Shown: positions 48,766 through 60,481, counted from the stretch's first letter. The stretch is 64,000 nt of DNA from Cristatella mucedo (GCA_009760855.2 WPIO01000060.1:2099501-2163500), one strand, 5' to 3'. Numbers and translations: made by a program. The notes: generated by a model not told the origin, from the sequence alone.

Positions 48766-49133
48766 CCCCATGCTCTCGGCGGGTTCGACTGTAGATGCGC
48801 TGCTCTGCGGCCACGTGCAAGCGTGCGAACGTATGAGAGTGCCCGCGTGCATGCGTTATTATGGGCACTCGTGCCTGTGTTCATGCATGACTGTAGGCTA
48901 TGCGCCTTTGTTTGTGGCTTCGTCGGATGCAATGCGAAGCCGTCGGGATACTGCGTCTAGGGCTGCAGGTGACGGCGAGTCCTGCTTCGGCGAAGGGCTT
49001 AGGATGTGGCATTTAGTAACCGTCGCCGCCGCGATCGGAGCAGAGAGAAGCTCGGATTTATCACACCTCTCGTTCTCATGGCGCGATGCGGTCGCGCGAT
49101 GCGCCACATCCGCTGGCGACGCATCGTTCCAAA
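48766..49133. other. Unassigned GC-rich stretch
   Basis: Lies inside a 210-codon plus-strand frame (48770-49402) that overlaps two others. Cys/Arg-rich, with no domain recognised. Confidence 0.3.
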
Positions 49134-49439
49134 ATGCGACTCCCGGTGCTGCTCGTGAAACTTTCGCTTGCCGTTGCTCGTGCCTGCGCGAGCGCGCACA
49201 CAGCGTTCATTGGAAACCCTTCGATGCCCACGCGAAGGATTTCCGGAGAACGAGAGCCACCTTTCCGATTGCGGGGCGCGGCTTCTGGAGACGGAGCGCG
49301 CCTGCAGCTAGAGGTCCGCTCCGGGCGTGGTCCGGCACTGCACCAACGGAGGAGCCCAACGCGCTTCTTCAGCACGCTCACGCCGATTCTGGGAAAGGGT
49401 AGAGAGGAGAAATTTGGCCGCCGCGTCGCAGCACGCTAG
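49134..49439 (+). CDS. Hypothetical short secreted protein (weak)
   Basis: The ATG at 49134 sits in the context CCAAAATGC. The first 21 residues (MRLPVLLVKLSLAVARACASA) look like a signal peptide with an A-x-A cleavage site before HTAF. The remaining ~80 residues are Arg/Gly/Pro-rich and match no family I know. The DNA is GC-rich, where chance frames are common, and overlapping frames exist. The frame runs 101 codons to a stop at 49437-49439. It is listed only because of the N-terminus. Confidence 0.15.
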   Translation: MRLPVLLVKLSLAVARACASAHTAFIGNPSMPTRRISGEREPPFRLRGAASGDGARLQLEVRSGRGPALHQRRSPTRFFSTLTPILGKGREEKFGRRVAAR

Positions 49440-49454
49440 AGGAGACGGTCGATT

Positions 49455-49672
49455 CGTGAATGCGCGCTGACACTGCGCTTGCTGCCACTAGCCACATTTG
49501 CATGCTGACCTTGTGTACGTCATGTCACCTCTAACCATGTTGGGCTCGTTGTCAACGAGCATGCTTCCGCTGACCATTCGACCATGCTTCGCTTGCTGCG
49601 TATGTAAACTGTCCAGAAAGACATTGAGATCTTTGCGAGCGTAATGCAAGCGTATCATTATTATTACTAACA
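49455..49672 (+). mobile_element. LINE-A 3' end, diverged
   Basis: It follows the LINE-A 3' UTR order (GCGCTGACACTGCGC, CCACATTTGCATGCTGACC, CTAACCATGTT, ACCATTCGACCATG) to a decayed hairpin near 49610-49645 and an ATCATTATTATTACTA tail. It resembles the 60.6 kb copy most (GACCATTCGACCATG block). Confidence 0.8.
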
Positions 49673-50599
49673 AGGACGAAATGCAGCGCGACGAGCCCCT
49701 CTGCGTCCCGCATCTTCGCTCAGCAGCGTGCAGCTAATTTCGCCGCTGTAAGCGGAAACGCCGACGCTCGCCCGCGACGCAGCGGTCTCGCGAATCCGGC
49801 TTTCCGCGTAGCCGCCGGCAAATGCCTGTCAAAAAGCGAGGAATTGAAGCCTGGGAAACGGCCGCGCCGACGCTGCCATGGGAAGTACGTCTGGCGGACA
49901 TTGCACACAGGGCAGCGCCGTGCACGCCCGTCTTCGGCGCCGCGCACTCGCTTGCCGACGCTACTCGAGCTTCGCTTCGAGCGGCGCTTGGCGCGCAGCA
50001 GACGCGCCGACGTCGACGCGACGGCAGGCGAGCGCGACGGCAGGCGAGCGCGACAGCAGGCGCTCCGCCTCCTTCGAACTCGCGTCGGCCATCGAGCGTC
50101 GGCTGCGAAACCAATCCATCGTCTGCGCCTTCGCTCCGCTAACTCGTGAGGCCAGGGGGGGGGGGCGGGACGGGGCGTTGCCATCAAGCGATCTCGAGCG
50201 GCTGCTGCTTGGCGTTAGGAACGCCAGCGCTTATACGGTGACTGGCAGAAAGCGGCCGCCGGCGGCCGCTTCCGTTGGTCGGCCGATCGCGCGCGCGCGC
50301 CGCGAGGAGACTGACTGCGGTAGGCCTTAAGACGATTTCGCGGGACATTCAAAAGGGGAACGCTGTCGGCTCGCTGTCGCCGCGCCGTCTGTCTGCTGCT
50401 GTCCGTCACATCTTGCCTGCGACTGGCGCCGCAGGTTCGACGTTCGCACGATCCACAGGGCACCTCCCCCGAAGCTGACAGCTTGGCGGGCGCGACCGGT
50501 ATGTCGCTGCGCCGCATGGCGACGCGCGTGCCGAGTCGAACGCTTAATTAGCCGAGCGCTTCTGTGGACTTAAGTCACTTAATTGAGCGTAATTTTTGG
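49673..50599. other. CpG-dense GC-rich stretch
   Basis: Strongly GC- and CpG-rich with overlapping frames on both strands (up to 155 codons minus, 150 plus). A G run lies at 50155-50165 and GCGCGCGCGC at 50287-50300. No domain recognised. Confidence 0.3.
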
Positions 50600-50763
50600 C
50601 AGCACCCTCATTTACGTAGCGGCGGCGGCGGTGGCAGAGGAGCCCTACCGGCTATTGCCGCCGGTCGCATTGGGGCAATACAGGATCGCCCGGTGCACGA
50701 CTCGAACCCGCGGCCTGGGTCGTTAAGTGCAAGAGCCTTACCTCTCGGCTAAGAACCCCGGTC
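50600..50763 (-). mobile_element. SINE1-like copy, minus strand
   Basis: On the minus strand: AGCCGAGAGGTAAGG (A-box-like), then the B box GGTTCGAGTC (plus strand 50699-50708). The CCTGTATTGCC part and the ACCGGCGGCAATAGCCGGTA hairpin correspond to the GGCGGTGATAGCCG block of SINE1. Confidence 0.65.
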
Positions 50764-51099
50764 TGTCGAGTCTAGGCAACTCAATGCGAGCCAGCGCGTT
50801 TTTCGCGTTCAGATTTCAGCTCTCAGCGAAGAAAGCGACAGGTCTGACGCGCCGCGAGCTCATCAGTCGCTTCTCAGTTGATACCCGGGGGGGGGGAGGG
50901 AGGCAACGCATTCACATCCGACAGCGGCATGTCCTTCGCGATCACTGCTATTCGAGCGCCAACGGGGAAACGCGCGTGCGCGCTCGCCTTCTTCCGGACT
51001 GCCGTGCCTGGTGGCTATGGGCGCGGCGGCGTGCAAGCGGCTTTTTCGCACCCGTCTACGCGTTTGAGCGCTCGTTCCGAGGAGAGCCGACGAGGGCGC
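50764..51099. other. Unassigned stretch
   Basis: GC-rich, with a G run at 50888-50896. No gene is recognised. Confidence 0.3.
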
Positions 51100-51280
51100 T
51101 GCTAGTAATAATAATAGTAAGGATACGTGCTATGGCGCCGTCAGAGAGATAAATCTGTTTCTAGGCACTTGACATGTGCTGCAAATGCAAGCGTGATCGA
51201 ATAGCTAGTGGTATCGTGCTCGATGACAGTAAGCACAGCACGGTCAGAGGTGAAATGCACACGTACAGCATGCGAATGCG
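51100..51280 (-). mobile_element. LINE-A 3' end, minus strand
   Basis: TAATAATAATAGTAA, then a hairpin region (GGCGCCGTCAGAGAG / TTTCTAGGCACTTG) and the upstream UTR complement. One arm carries GTGCC opposite GGCGCC, a half-compensated stem. Confidence 0.75.
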
Positions 51281-51865
51281 GTTAGGGGCTCTGCTAGACC
51301 CGGTCTTTCGCCGAGCGAAGAGACGCACGAGCGCGTCGCAGCGACACCGTGCGTAGCATTTTGACGAGTCGTGCAGCATGGCAAAGCACCGGATAGCACC
51401 AGTGGCACAAACGTCACCCGAGCGTGGAAGTGCATTCTACGGCTGATGGTGGCGCCGGTGCTCTCAGAAAGAAAGTGGAATGGCAGCTGTGAATGTATGC
51501 AGAAAATTCGCCTACAGCTCTCACGCTCGGTGCTAATGGCTCCGGGTCTCACGTTCGTTTGATTTACGGCTGGCAAGTGACTGACGTCACGAAATGTACA
51601 CCTCAAGGTCCGGGGTCAAATCGTGCTGGTGTGAGTTTTTTCTCTTGTCAGTAGACGCTTTAGCAGCTCCTACATTAGAGCGAGACGCCAACCCCAAGGC
51701 TTTATTAAACAAATGCCATCACCAGGCAACGGGGCGTGAGCAACCAGCCATCGGCGCATGAATGTCCTCACAGAACGAACTTTCTTAACGCTACTGCTCC
51801 GTTTCTTGTCTCACTGTCACGGATTCGTCAATTTCTACGACGTCTCTAGGGTTTACTGGCAACCG
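51281..51865. other. Unassigned stretch
   Basis: Opposing short frames (120 codons minus, 63 plus), no domain. It ends at the 5' edge of the next LINE. Confidence 0.3.
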
Positions 51866-53105
51866 CTGAGAATTATCCGGTACCTCTTAAATATGGGGTA
51901 CCTCAGGGCTCCGTGCTAGGTCCGGTTCCTTTCACGGTTTATACTCTCCCTCTTGCTGATAAGATTGCCAAGCACAATCTAGGCTTTTACTTCTATGCGG
52001 AGGACACTCAGTTGTACCTTTGCTTTAATACCTCCCAGCCTTCGAGCACCTCAAATTCTCTCAACTCACTTGCTGCATGTATTGATGACATCCGCACATG
52101 GATGGCGGCAATTTTTCTAAAACTAAACGATGGTAAAACTAACATACTAGTTATGGGAAAACTCAGTGTGATTCACAAATTGGAAAGGCTGAAACTCAAA
52201 ATTGGCTCTGCCAGCATATCTCCAGTTGAATCAGCTCGAAATCTAGGTGTCATATTCCAAAGCGACGTCTCGTTAGACGACCATGTCAGCTCCAAAGTCA
52301 AATCTGCCTATTTTCAGCTTCATACCATTGCTAAAATTTGGGCTTGTTTAGATAAGGATACCACGTCCAAGTTGGTCCATGCATTCGTGACATCCCGTCT
52401 CGACTTCTGCATTTCACTGCTCGCCTGCCTACCGGCATATGCGATCAGACGATTGCAGTTGGTGCAAAACTCCACAGCTAGGCTTGTCTGTCGTGAGCGT
52501 TGCAGTTGCCACATTACTCCACTTCTCGCCGACCTGCACTGGCTACCAGTCAAGCAAAGGAGTGACTTCAAGGTTTTGTCGCTCACTTTCAGGTCACTTC
52601 ATTCTTTGGCTCCAGCCTATCTCTCAGATCTACCCCCCCCCCATCAGGCCAAGAATCGTACCACCTGCTTTTCGGAATCCGACAGTCAACCAATACAAAC
52701 CTTAAATCGTACAAACCTTAAATCCTTTGGAGACCGTACATTTAGTTTGTATGCTCCCAAAGCCTGGAACTCCCTCCCGACCTGCGTCAGAACATCCCCT
52801 GACCTGACCACATTTAAAAAGAACTTAAAAATACACCTATTTAGGACAGCATTTAGTGGGTCCTGTGATTCGTCCTTTACGTGCTTATGCGTGCTGACAC
52901 TGTGCATGCTGCCACTAACCACATTTGCATGTTGACCCTGTGCATGTCACGCTAACCATGTTATTCATGTTGTTTGTTAATCAAGCATAATATTACTCGC
53001 CATTCAATTGCATTTCCCTTTGCAGAAAATGTAATGGACCTGGAGAGAGACGGAGTCCTCTGAGGGCGCTTTATCAAGTGCATTCTTCTTCTTATTATTA
53101 TTGTT
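51866..53105 (+). mobile_element. LINE-A 5'-truncated copy with 340-codon ORF remnant
   Basis: This is the best preserved LINE-A piece. Before the first Met it reads LKYGVPQGSVLGPV (RT motif B). The 51913-52935 frame continues VYTLPLADKI and then the palm motif FYAEDTQLYL (TAT GCG GAG GAC at 51994-52005), where YADD is expected. It goes on through IDDIRTWM and LKLNDGKTNILVMG to the C-terminal domain ([85 protein letters not shown]). The 3' hairpin is damaged (about 53032-53075), and CTT/TTA repeats follow. Endonuclease and early RT motifs are missing. The loss of the catalytic Asp and the 5' truncation make it inactive. Confidence 0.9.
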
Positions 53106-54469
53106 ATTAAAATTATGCCAATGTTAAATGCCCTAAGCAGCTTCCAAAAGTTGCACATCCAAACAAATCTCAATTTCAATTATGACCGGTATTCGGAGGG
53201 TGCACTTACAATGGCACCGCATTGTCTTAATTGAAGGACACACTAAGTGCCTCATTAAATTAAGTCTCGGAAGGATGACTCAAGTTGTTAATCCTTCAAT
53301 TACCTGCCTCGTTAGGATAGGAATATGGCATGGTTAATTCAAATTAGTGGGTTTCAGCCAGTCGTGATGTACCAGCAGAGCGCATACATTATCTCCCAAG
53401 CTATCAAATCGCTACGGAGGCGCAGCCAAGCGGCTAGATGCAGCCTATTTCTCTGATGGATAAGCACACTGGTCATTGATGTCTACCGACTAAGGCAAAT
53501 CGTTACGATAAAGCAATGAATCTACACAAACGGAAAATATCGTGAACGCACGGGCCAGCCTGGCTCTGGCATACTTATCTTAGCAAGCCCAAATTGTTTA
53601 ATGCTACGTAGAGGGCTCTATTCATAATCGACTGAAGAGCCGGTGCGGTGTCATCTAGTGAAAATCACATTTGTAACTGAACATCAAGATTCTATAAAGC
53701 CGATAAAGTACGTTTTCATCAAATTTCCTGAGTTGGGCTTTTCAAATTTCTGATAATCAATAGCTGTATCAATCCCTGACTAGTAAGTTGTTCATTCAAT
53801 TTCAGAGCTTATTCTTGATGCCATCAAAGCGAGATATGCTGCAACCCATGCTGCGCGAAGGATTTGAGAGAGTTACAGGGGCTGGATGGGAGGCTATTAT
53901 TGCGATTCCCTTTTACGGATTTGGGGCTATTCACTACGGCGGCTAGCGAAAGATCTCGCTCGCACCAGATTCCGCTAGCTCCAAGGTCACTTGAATTGTG
54001 ACTGCTCATTCGCCTTTGGTGTGACTGTGAGGACATGCTATTAAGCGGCGTTGGCCCGGCCAAAATGTGTCCACTAGGCTCTCATCTTGGAGAAAATCGG
54101 CCACGGGATCCTCTGACACAAGCAGCTTCCATGGTTTCACGTCTCTGAAGCAGCTGCCAATTAGTAAGTACGAAATACATAAATTGCACATTCTCGCTAC
54201 GACAGACGATGCCCGACACGGATTAGCTCCTTCGTAAGTAGTTAAACCATGCGAGGACAGTGCGAGCCTCCTACGACCTCGATCCCTTTAGGTGTCGACA
54301 TTTGCTGGCCATCAGTGTCAAAGGCAGCATCGGTTGAAGTTGAGAGCTTTACCGCAACACTACAGCACTAGACAGCGTCATTCAGTCATCTATAATTTTC
54401 GTCATCTGAGCTTTTAGGGTCTGATAAGAGCTTTCAGATTTCGAAGCCACTGAATGTACTCTAAGGCTT
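53106..54469. other. Unassigned stretch, with possible LINE-B remnant
   Basis: Mostly AT-rich and featureless. At 54181-54245 a short part (reading DDARHGLAPS) resembles LTHKARHGLAPSYL of LINE-B. Confidence 0.3.
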
Positions 54470-54652
54470 GACATAAATAAATTAATACTAGTTGGTTTAG
54501 CTGCCTCTTTTGTATGGCGATAGAAGAGCCTTTACGGCTATCACCGCCGCTTGCAGCAGCGATAGAGAATCACCCGCCGCAGGATTCGAACCCATGACCT
54601 AGAGACCAAGGTCGTACAAAGTAACCACCTTACCTAGTGTGCCATCACGGAC
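54470..54652 (-). mobile_element. SINE1, minus strand
   Basis: The best preserved SINE1. On the minus strand it has a TGATGGCACACTAGG start, A box TAGGTAAGGTGG (plus strand 54625-54636), a perfect B box GGTTCGAATCC (54582-54592), the GGCGGTGATAGCCGTAAAGG block, and a tail CAACTAGTATTAATTTATTTATG. Polymerase III would transcribe it. The head lacks a closing acceptor stem, so it is not a tRNA gene. Confidence 0.8.
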
Positions 54653-55503
54653 ATGGTGTCGTGGACGCCAATTTTAGCAAAATATTGGCAGATCTCAGTA
54701 CGAGCAAAATGAGGTCAATTGTCCGCTGCTAGTTTTTTACGATATCACAGTCAGTGTATTGGTCTACAACGATAATGTCCAAGTGTGTTGCACAGCCTTC
54801 TGACGGAATAATTGATCCCCTTTGAATGCAAGCTCATCATTGTAGATGCTCGGATCGGAGACCGGAAATTGTTCTCTGAATTTCGCAGATTTTGTCAGCG
54901 GCCTGCGCGCTGCAAGGGTATCTAAGGCTGTCAGGATGAAAGATGTCTCTCTGGTCTGCAGTAGCTCGAGCTTCTTGTGGTATAGTTGCGATTTGTTCTT
55001 TATCATCCCATTCGTAATATAATAAAGAGCAGTGCTCGCTCAGTGACGTCGGCAAGTATTAGCTCTTTAATTAAATCTGTAAGCGAGATGAAAGGCATTC
55101 CTTTAAGAATCGCATCCACATTATTTGCGGGATTAGCGAAACCTCTGAAATAAAAAACAGCCATTCACAGTGCCCAGTAGTGGTCATTTTTGTGCGCACG
55201 TCATCAAAATTCGGGGAGTTTTATTTTCTGCAATCATAGACATTAAAATTAAAACTAAAATACATTAAATACATTAAATAAATTAAAATTCAGCCAACAG
55301 AAATCGGAAATCCTTATACAAATCTATAGACCAATCAGAGGTGAACTACTACTGCAATTTTACTTTGATACGTGAATTATTAGCCGAGTTACGTAATTTA
55401 CAAGGCATCAAGCTGCACTAAATACAAAGCTGCGGGCAAGTCACGAGCATGCGCCTCAACAAGCTTCACGCATGTACATCAATCTTCCAAGGTCCAACAA
55501 TTT
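54653..55503. other. Unassigned stretch
   Basis: AT-rich, with ACATTAAATACATTAAATAAATTAA at about 55262-55286. No gene recognised. Confidence 0.3.
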
Positions 55504-55511
55504 GGGATGCA
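55504..55511. repeat. 8-bp direct repeat, left of Telo-TIR copy 2
   Basis: GGGATGCA here recurs at 56149-56156 on the far side of the element. A perfect 8-bp match exactly at both ends is what a target-site duplication would give. Confidence 0.6.
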
Positions 55512-55631
55512 GGGGTACGGACATTCTCCCTCTGGAGTTTAACCCCCGGACATTCCCGCCCCCCCCCCGGACATTTCCCTACCCCGGACATTTCCCCTCC
55601 TGGTGTAGGACATTCCCCCCCCCGGTGTATG

Positions 55632-55840
55632 GTTGAGGGTTTAGGTTTTAGGGCTTAGTGCTTAGGGTTTATAAGGTTTAGGGTTTTTAGGGTTGAGGGT
55701 TTATGGTTCAGAGTTTAGGGTTTACGGTTTTTAGGGTTTAGGGTTTGTACGGTTTTTACGGTTTAGGGTTTTAGGGTTTGGGGTTGAGAATTTACGATTT
55801 AGGGTTTTTAGGGTTCAGTGTTTAGTTTAGGGTTTAGGGC
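55632..55840. repeat. Degenerate TTTAGGG (telomere-like) array
   Basis: About 25 units of TTTAGGG with TTTTAGGG, TTTACGG, TTGAGGG and TTCAGGG variants, internal to the Telo-TIR element. It is the reverse complement of the array in copy 1. Confidence 0.9.
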
Positions 55841-55887
55841 GGGGTGCGCCTCCGCCACCTAAATCCACCCTTGCTCGCATTACACTC

Positions 55888-56019
<132 letters not shown>

Positions 56020-56156
56020 CTTAGTAATGCATTCATCAACATAAGGGGAATGTCCTACCCCGGGGAATGTCCGGAGGAAATGTCCCAGGGTCTACCAGGG
56101 GGGGGGGAATATCCGGGGGAAACGTCCTGGGGGAAATGTCCTACAACCGGGATGCA

Positions 56157-57675
56157 AGTCAGAAATGATGCCAAAATCAAGAAACCTTATATTTTATTTA
56201 CAGATATGTTGCTTCCGGTGTACATACGGGTTAGTCATGGTTTGCATAATCAATTTTTCCGTCTTGCATGTAAGTTGTCAGAAGTTTTAATCCAATTTCT
56301 AACAATTTGTCTTTTTGAAAGGTACCCTATTCAGATATTCAATTGCCAGACCAATTTTATAAGTATTTCCTTGAAAAAAACCTTAAGAACACGCAGCGAC
56401 AGCGGCATCCACTTCTAAAGTTTGTCACCATAAACGCAGCGAACTTAGCCCGCAGATACTTCGGAAGCTGGTGCTTGAAAGAGTGGCTAAATGGTCGTAG
56501 CTTCAACAAGGATTCGCCTGTGGCATGCCGGCGGTAGTAGAGCAACGTAAAGCACTCGTGTCTCGCAAGCGGATCCATGTCGTCATTCCAGAGCGATATA
56601 TTCCGTAAGCAGAAGAGGCTGTGACTCATCTGCTCGAGTCAAAGCGCAACGCCCTAATTTGAAGTAAGTGCGAAGCGACCGCCAGTTAACAGTGGCCCGA
56701 GATACTATGAGAGGCAACAGATCGCGACACTTCGCTTCCTTAACTGCTCTAGCTCAGGAAGGGCGGATAGAACCAAACGCTCGTGTGACATTGAACTCGG
56801 CCAAGTCGACCGTTCTGCAGAGGCCGCCGCCGAGGGCTGCGGCAGCGATGAGAGTCCGACAGTCTGCTCGTCGTTGCGTCAGGGTCTGGCTGCTGCTGGA
56901 TTTCGGCCAAGTCAGAGAGCTTAGCCTGCGGATGAAACTAAATTGCATTTCTAGAAAGGTCACACACGAGCGTTTCCCCCCACCCGCCGAGGCTCGCGAA
57001 GTATCCGGGAGCAGTCTACCAGCGCCCGACTTTCTCAAGAGTCGTCGGAAATTCGGACGCATAATCAGCATAACCAGCTGTCAGAGCTGTCGACGAGGCC
57101 GAAGCTGCCCGAACCCCCAGCTCGACTGTTGTGGAAATAGCTGCGATGGAATTTCTCCTCTCCGAGCGTCGGGAGTGACGGCGATGCTGCCGAGCACTAC
57201 GAACGTCGAACGGTCTCACTTCCGATTTTGCTTACTAACGGCTAGCTTGACATTCGCTCGGTCGGTCTGTCTCTGAAGTCATATTCCACAGCGGAATGCG
57301 TAGCCGCTGCAATTTGAATTCTAGCGCCGCCCGCAGAAGGTGCTCTGAGAAAATTTCCCGAGAGCGAGGCACGAATAGGGTCCACATTGGACAGTGCCCG
57401 GATTTCCGTCCGCGGAAAGGGGAGCGTCCGTCAGCGCCGGGCGTGCGCGGCTCCCTAGCCCGCGCTCGACGACTTCCGCAAAAGCCCGAACCGAAGAAGG
57501 CAGTACTTCGCCGCGTGCGCAATACGCTGCCAATTGGCGGCACCGCTTCGGTACGACACAACTAGATCAATGGAGACGGCGGCGTGGCCGACCATGCGGG
57601 CAGCCCTGCTACGTCTGCCCCCCCCCCCCGTTGGGTCGAGTGCTGGGCGACGAGTGACTAGCCTACGGGAAAACA
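56157..57675. other. Unassigned stretch
   Basis: GC-rich from about 56650. The longest frame is 202 codons (56668-57276 plus), with overlapping minus-strand frames and no recognisable domain. A C run is at 57620-57630. Confidence 0.3.
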
Positions 57676-57830
57676 TATGCATATAATTCATATGTATTAC
57701 GCTCTGAGAGAACTCAAATCTCTCTAGTCAGGCGCTTCCCGTAAGCCACGGGGCTCGAGTCCACGACCGACAGGTGACCGCACCTCGGTCGGGCGAGCAC
57801 CTTAACCACTGGGCCAAACCAGCGCGGCCC
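57676..57830 (-). mobile_element. SINE2, minus strand, well preserved
   Basis: On the minus strand: a head with TGGTTTGGCCCAGTGGTTAA (A box), a CGAGGTGCGGTCACCTGTCGG middle, a B-box-like GGACTCGAGCCCC, then GCGCCTGACTAGAGAGATTT and GAGTTCTCTCAGAGCG (LINE-A-type hairpin) and ATATGAATTATATGCATAT. It gives the clearest view of the tRNA head joined to the LINE-A tail. Confidence 0.8.
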
Positions 57831-58236
57831 TATGGGACGAGCTGCTGTGGTAAACAGTCGCCGCTATTACTCGCACGAACGCCCATTACTCGACGCCACG
57901 CTCGGCGGCGGTTGGCGGGCCAGCTCGGTGCTTCGGTCCCTCGCAAGCCGCTCGCGCCCAAAGGTAATTAATTACCCGCGTAGCATCCGTTCGTTTGGTT
58001 CCATTTGCCCGCTAAGTACAGCGTTCGTTAGCTCCATCTGGCAATTGCCCGCGGTACCGTGCCTGCTGCTCGAGAAAGGCTCTCGGCAGCGAAAGCTCTT
58101 GTATTTTCAATGTAAATGAAAGCAAGATGTCGATCGTTTGTCAAAACCAAATTATCCCGAGCGGCAAGGCGAGGGCAGCAGACACTTTGCTTCAAACAGC
58201 CTGCTCACCCTGGGCTCTAGCGTAGTGTAGGTAGCG
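57831..58236. other. Unassigned stretch
   Basis: GC-rich, with nothing recognisable. Confidence 0.3.
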
Positions 58237-58327
58237 TGAGAGCTCCGGCGGGCCAATGAGAGCTCCGCTCCGATGAGAGCTCCGCTCCGATGAGAGCTCC
58301 GGCGGGCCGATGAGAGCTCCGCTCCGA
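58237..58327. repeat. Minisatellite of 17/20-bp units
   Basis: Five TGAGAGCTCC-led units of 20, 17, 17, 20 and 17 bases. The 20-base form ends GGCGGGCCRA and the 17-base form ends GCTCCGA. Confidence 0.85.
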
Positions 58328-58702
58328 ACCAGCGAAGGGGCTCGGGCGCATTGCGAGCGGCGCAGGGCTCGAAATGCGCCCGAGCCGCCGTGACCTAGAT
58401 TGAAGCCGCCAGAGAGGAGAGAATTCCGCACGTGCTCCACGGCTGTTAAGAAAGCAAGCAACCCTAAACTGTAAGCGTTAGAGACCTGGAGATCAAGGCC
58501 AGAACCAATCGACACCTGATGGTCCGCTGACCATATTTTCGAACAGTCAAATGAGCTCGATCTGTTGTTAGCATGGCTCACTGGGTCAGCATCTGCTCGC
58601 TGCGAGACTGGAGGCGTTATACCGGTGGCCTCATGTCACCGGCTTTCACTCTGCACCTCAGCCTTCGGTCGGATGTCGCTTGATCTCGCCTAAACAGACG
58701 AC
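58328..58702. other. Unassigned stretch
   Basis: No recognisable feature. Confidence 0.3.
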
Positions 58703-59420
58703 ATAATACTAATAATAGTAATTGCGTTTGTAGTGCGATCTCAGAAAACTTAATCTGTTTCTTGGCATTTCGGAGATGCTGTAAAGAAAGGGTGATCAAA
58801 CGGCTAGAGGCAACGTGCACATTGTCAAAGTGTAAACGTGGTTAGTAGTAAAGTGCACAGTGTCAGCACACATAAGCCGCAAATGACAAATCACAGGGAT
58901 CCACCAAATGCTTCAATAAACAGGTGGGTTTTAGCTTCTTTTTAAATGTCATCAAGTCAGAGGATTTCGTAACATCAGTCGGGAGTAAATTCCTGGACAT
59001 GAGAGCATGCGAATTGAACAGGCACAGTTTTAAAAGTTTTGTATCTTACTTCTAGACAGGGCTGAGCGGTTTGAGTATAAAAAGCTTGTTTTACGATGCC
59101 TAGCCTGTTGGGGGATTTTAGTTGTGATTGGTAGGCTGGAGCCAGAGCAAAAAGAAACCTAAAAGTGAGTGGCAAAATCTTGACATTGATACGCTTCTCT
59201 ATTGAGAGCCAGAGCTGATCTGAGAGAAGTGGTTTGCTGTGGTATGACGACACTCACGAAAGACAAGCCTAGCTGTGAAGTTTGGAACCAACTGTAAGCC
59301 CCTGATTGCACAGGCGGGTAGACCAGCAAGAAGTGAATTACCGAAGTCGAGGCGGAATATGACAACTACACTAACCAAGTTGGGCGTAGTAATCCTGTCT
59401 AAGCAGCAACGAGTTTTTTA
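58703..59420 (-). mobile_element. LINE-A copy, minus strand
   Basis: The 3' hairpin is decayed (58738-58772). The ORF C-terminus reads LWLSIEKRINVKILPLTFRFLFALAPAYQSQLKSP (from about 59220 down), aligned with [33 protein letters not shown]. The part from about 59260 to 59420 gives LSFVSV/SFVSV-like frames and the region upstream of RLQLVQNS. Confidence 0.8.
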
Positions 59421-59467
59421 AATGTCACCCAGCTGAAAGGAGAGTGAATTTACCATGGAGTTAAGTT

Positions 59468-59628
59468 GGTTGTCTGGTGCTAAGCATCGCAGCACTCGCT
59501 TTTCGGAATATAATTGTTTAGCTAAGCCTCGTGCTCACCTCAAATATTTTGAAGACCATGCCTTTAGTTCGCTTGCTCCCAAAGCCTTGAAATCCCTTCC
59601 AACTTGCGTCGAGACATCCCCTGACTTA
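59468..59628 (+). mobile_element. LINE-A internal fragment
   Basis: It encodes STRFSEYNCLAKPRAHLKYFEDHAFSSLAPKALKSLPTCVETSPDL, aligned with the TTCFSESNS...[30 protein letters not shown] region of the 61.8 kb copy. It breaks off at a TAA repeat that belongs to the next, opposite-strand copy. Confidence 0.8.
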
Positions 59629-60150
59629 ATAATGATAATAATAATAATAATAATACATTTGATAAAGCGCTCTCAGAGAACTCAATCTCTTTCTATGCGC
59701 TTTATAATTACTGTAAAGGAAACCCGATCCCCGATCGATGATTAGTGGTAGCATGCTCAATAAACAACAAGAATAACATGGTTAGGGGTGACGTGCTCAG
59801 TTGGTTTGCATGCAAGTGAGGTTTGGGGCAGCAACAGTGCCAGCACGCATAAGCACACAAAGGATGAATCACAGGGGCCCACTAAATTCTGACATAAATA
59901 GATGCGTTTTAGTTTCTCTTAAATGTCAACACGTCAGGAAATGTCGTTACGCTGGTAGGGAGTGAGTTCCAGGCTTTGGGAGCATACTAACTAAATTCAC
60001 AGTCCCCAAACCATTTGAGGTTTGTACGAGGTATATTTATGCAGTTGGATTCTGAAAAGCGGGTGGAACGATGCCTATCCTGGTAGGGGAAACGATCTGA
60101 TAGGTAGACTCTAGCCAAAGAATGAAGAGATTTGAAAGTGAGTGACGCGA
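59629..60150 (-). mobile_element. LINE-A 3' end and C-terminal ORF, minus strand
   Basis: TAA repeats at 59629-59655, then the hairpin (AAAGCGCTCTCAG...GCGCTTTA, about 59664-59706). The 3' UTR complement follows, then the ORF end up to about 60150 (region of LTFRSL). It lies head-on against the plus-strand fragment before it. Confidence 0.8.
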
Positions 60151-60481
60151 TTGCGCTTGCTAGTTCTCGTACTATGGCCTCCAGTGGCGCGACCCGGGTG
60201 GTAGCTTTAAAGAGTCAAACTGCGGTACAGCTGCCATTGCAGTTTTTATTGCAAATTAAAGCAAGCAATTTCCCTCGTTTACAAACAAACTTCAAGCGAT
60301 TGCTCTTGTGCATTTTCTTACTATGGCCCCAACGGTCAAGGCCAGCCAGCATCCATAGATAATCGAACTGCCACACAGATGCCATTTCACAAAAGCCTTG
60401 CGCAACTGCGGCTGTGATTCAAAATTATACAAAACTGTTCCACGTATACCAACCAAGTTTCATGGTACAGCGCATGGCCGT
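60151..60481. other. Unassigned stretch
   Basis: No recognisable feature. Confidence 0.3.

Noticed and set aside
52320-52586. Frames opposite the LINE-A ORF (also 61384-61689, 13650-13844)
   Set aside because: Antisense shadows of the LINE coding strand.
54470-54652. Functional tRNA genes at the B-box sites (7865, 18490, 22394, 50699, 54582)
   Set aside because: No closing acceptor stem, and each continues into a SINE body and tail.
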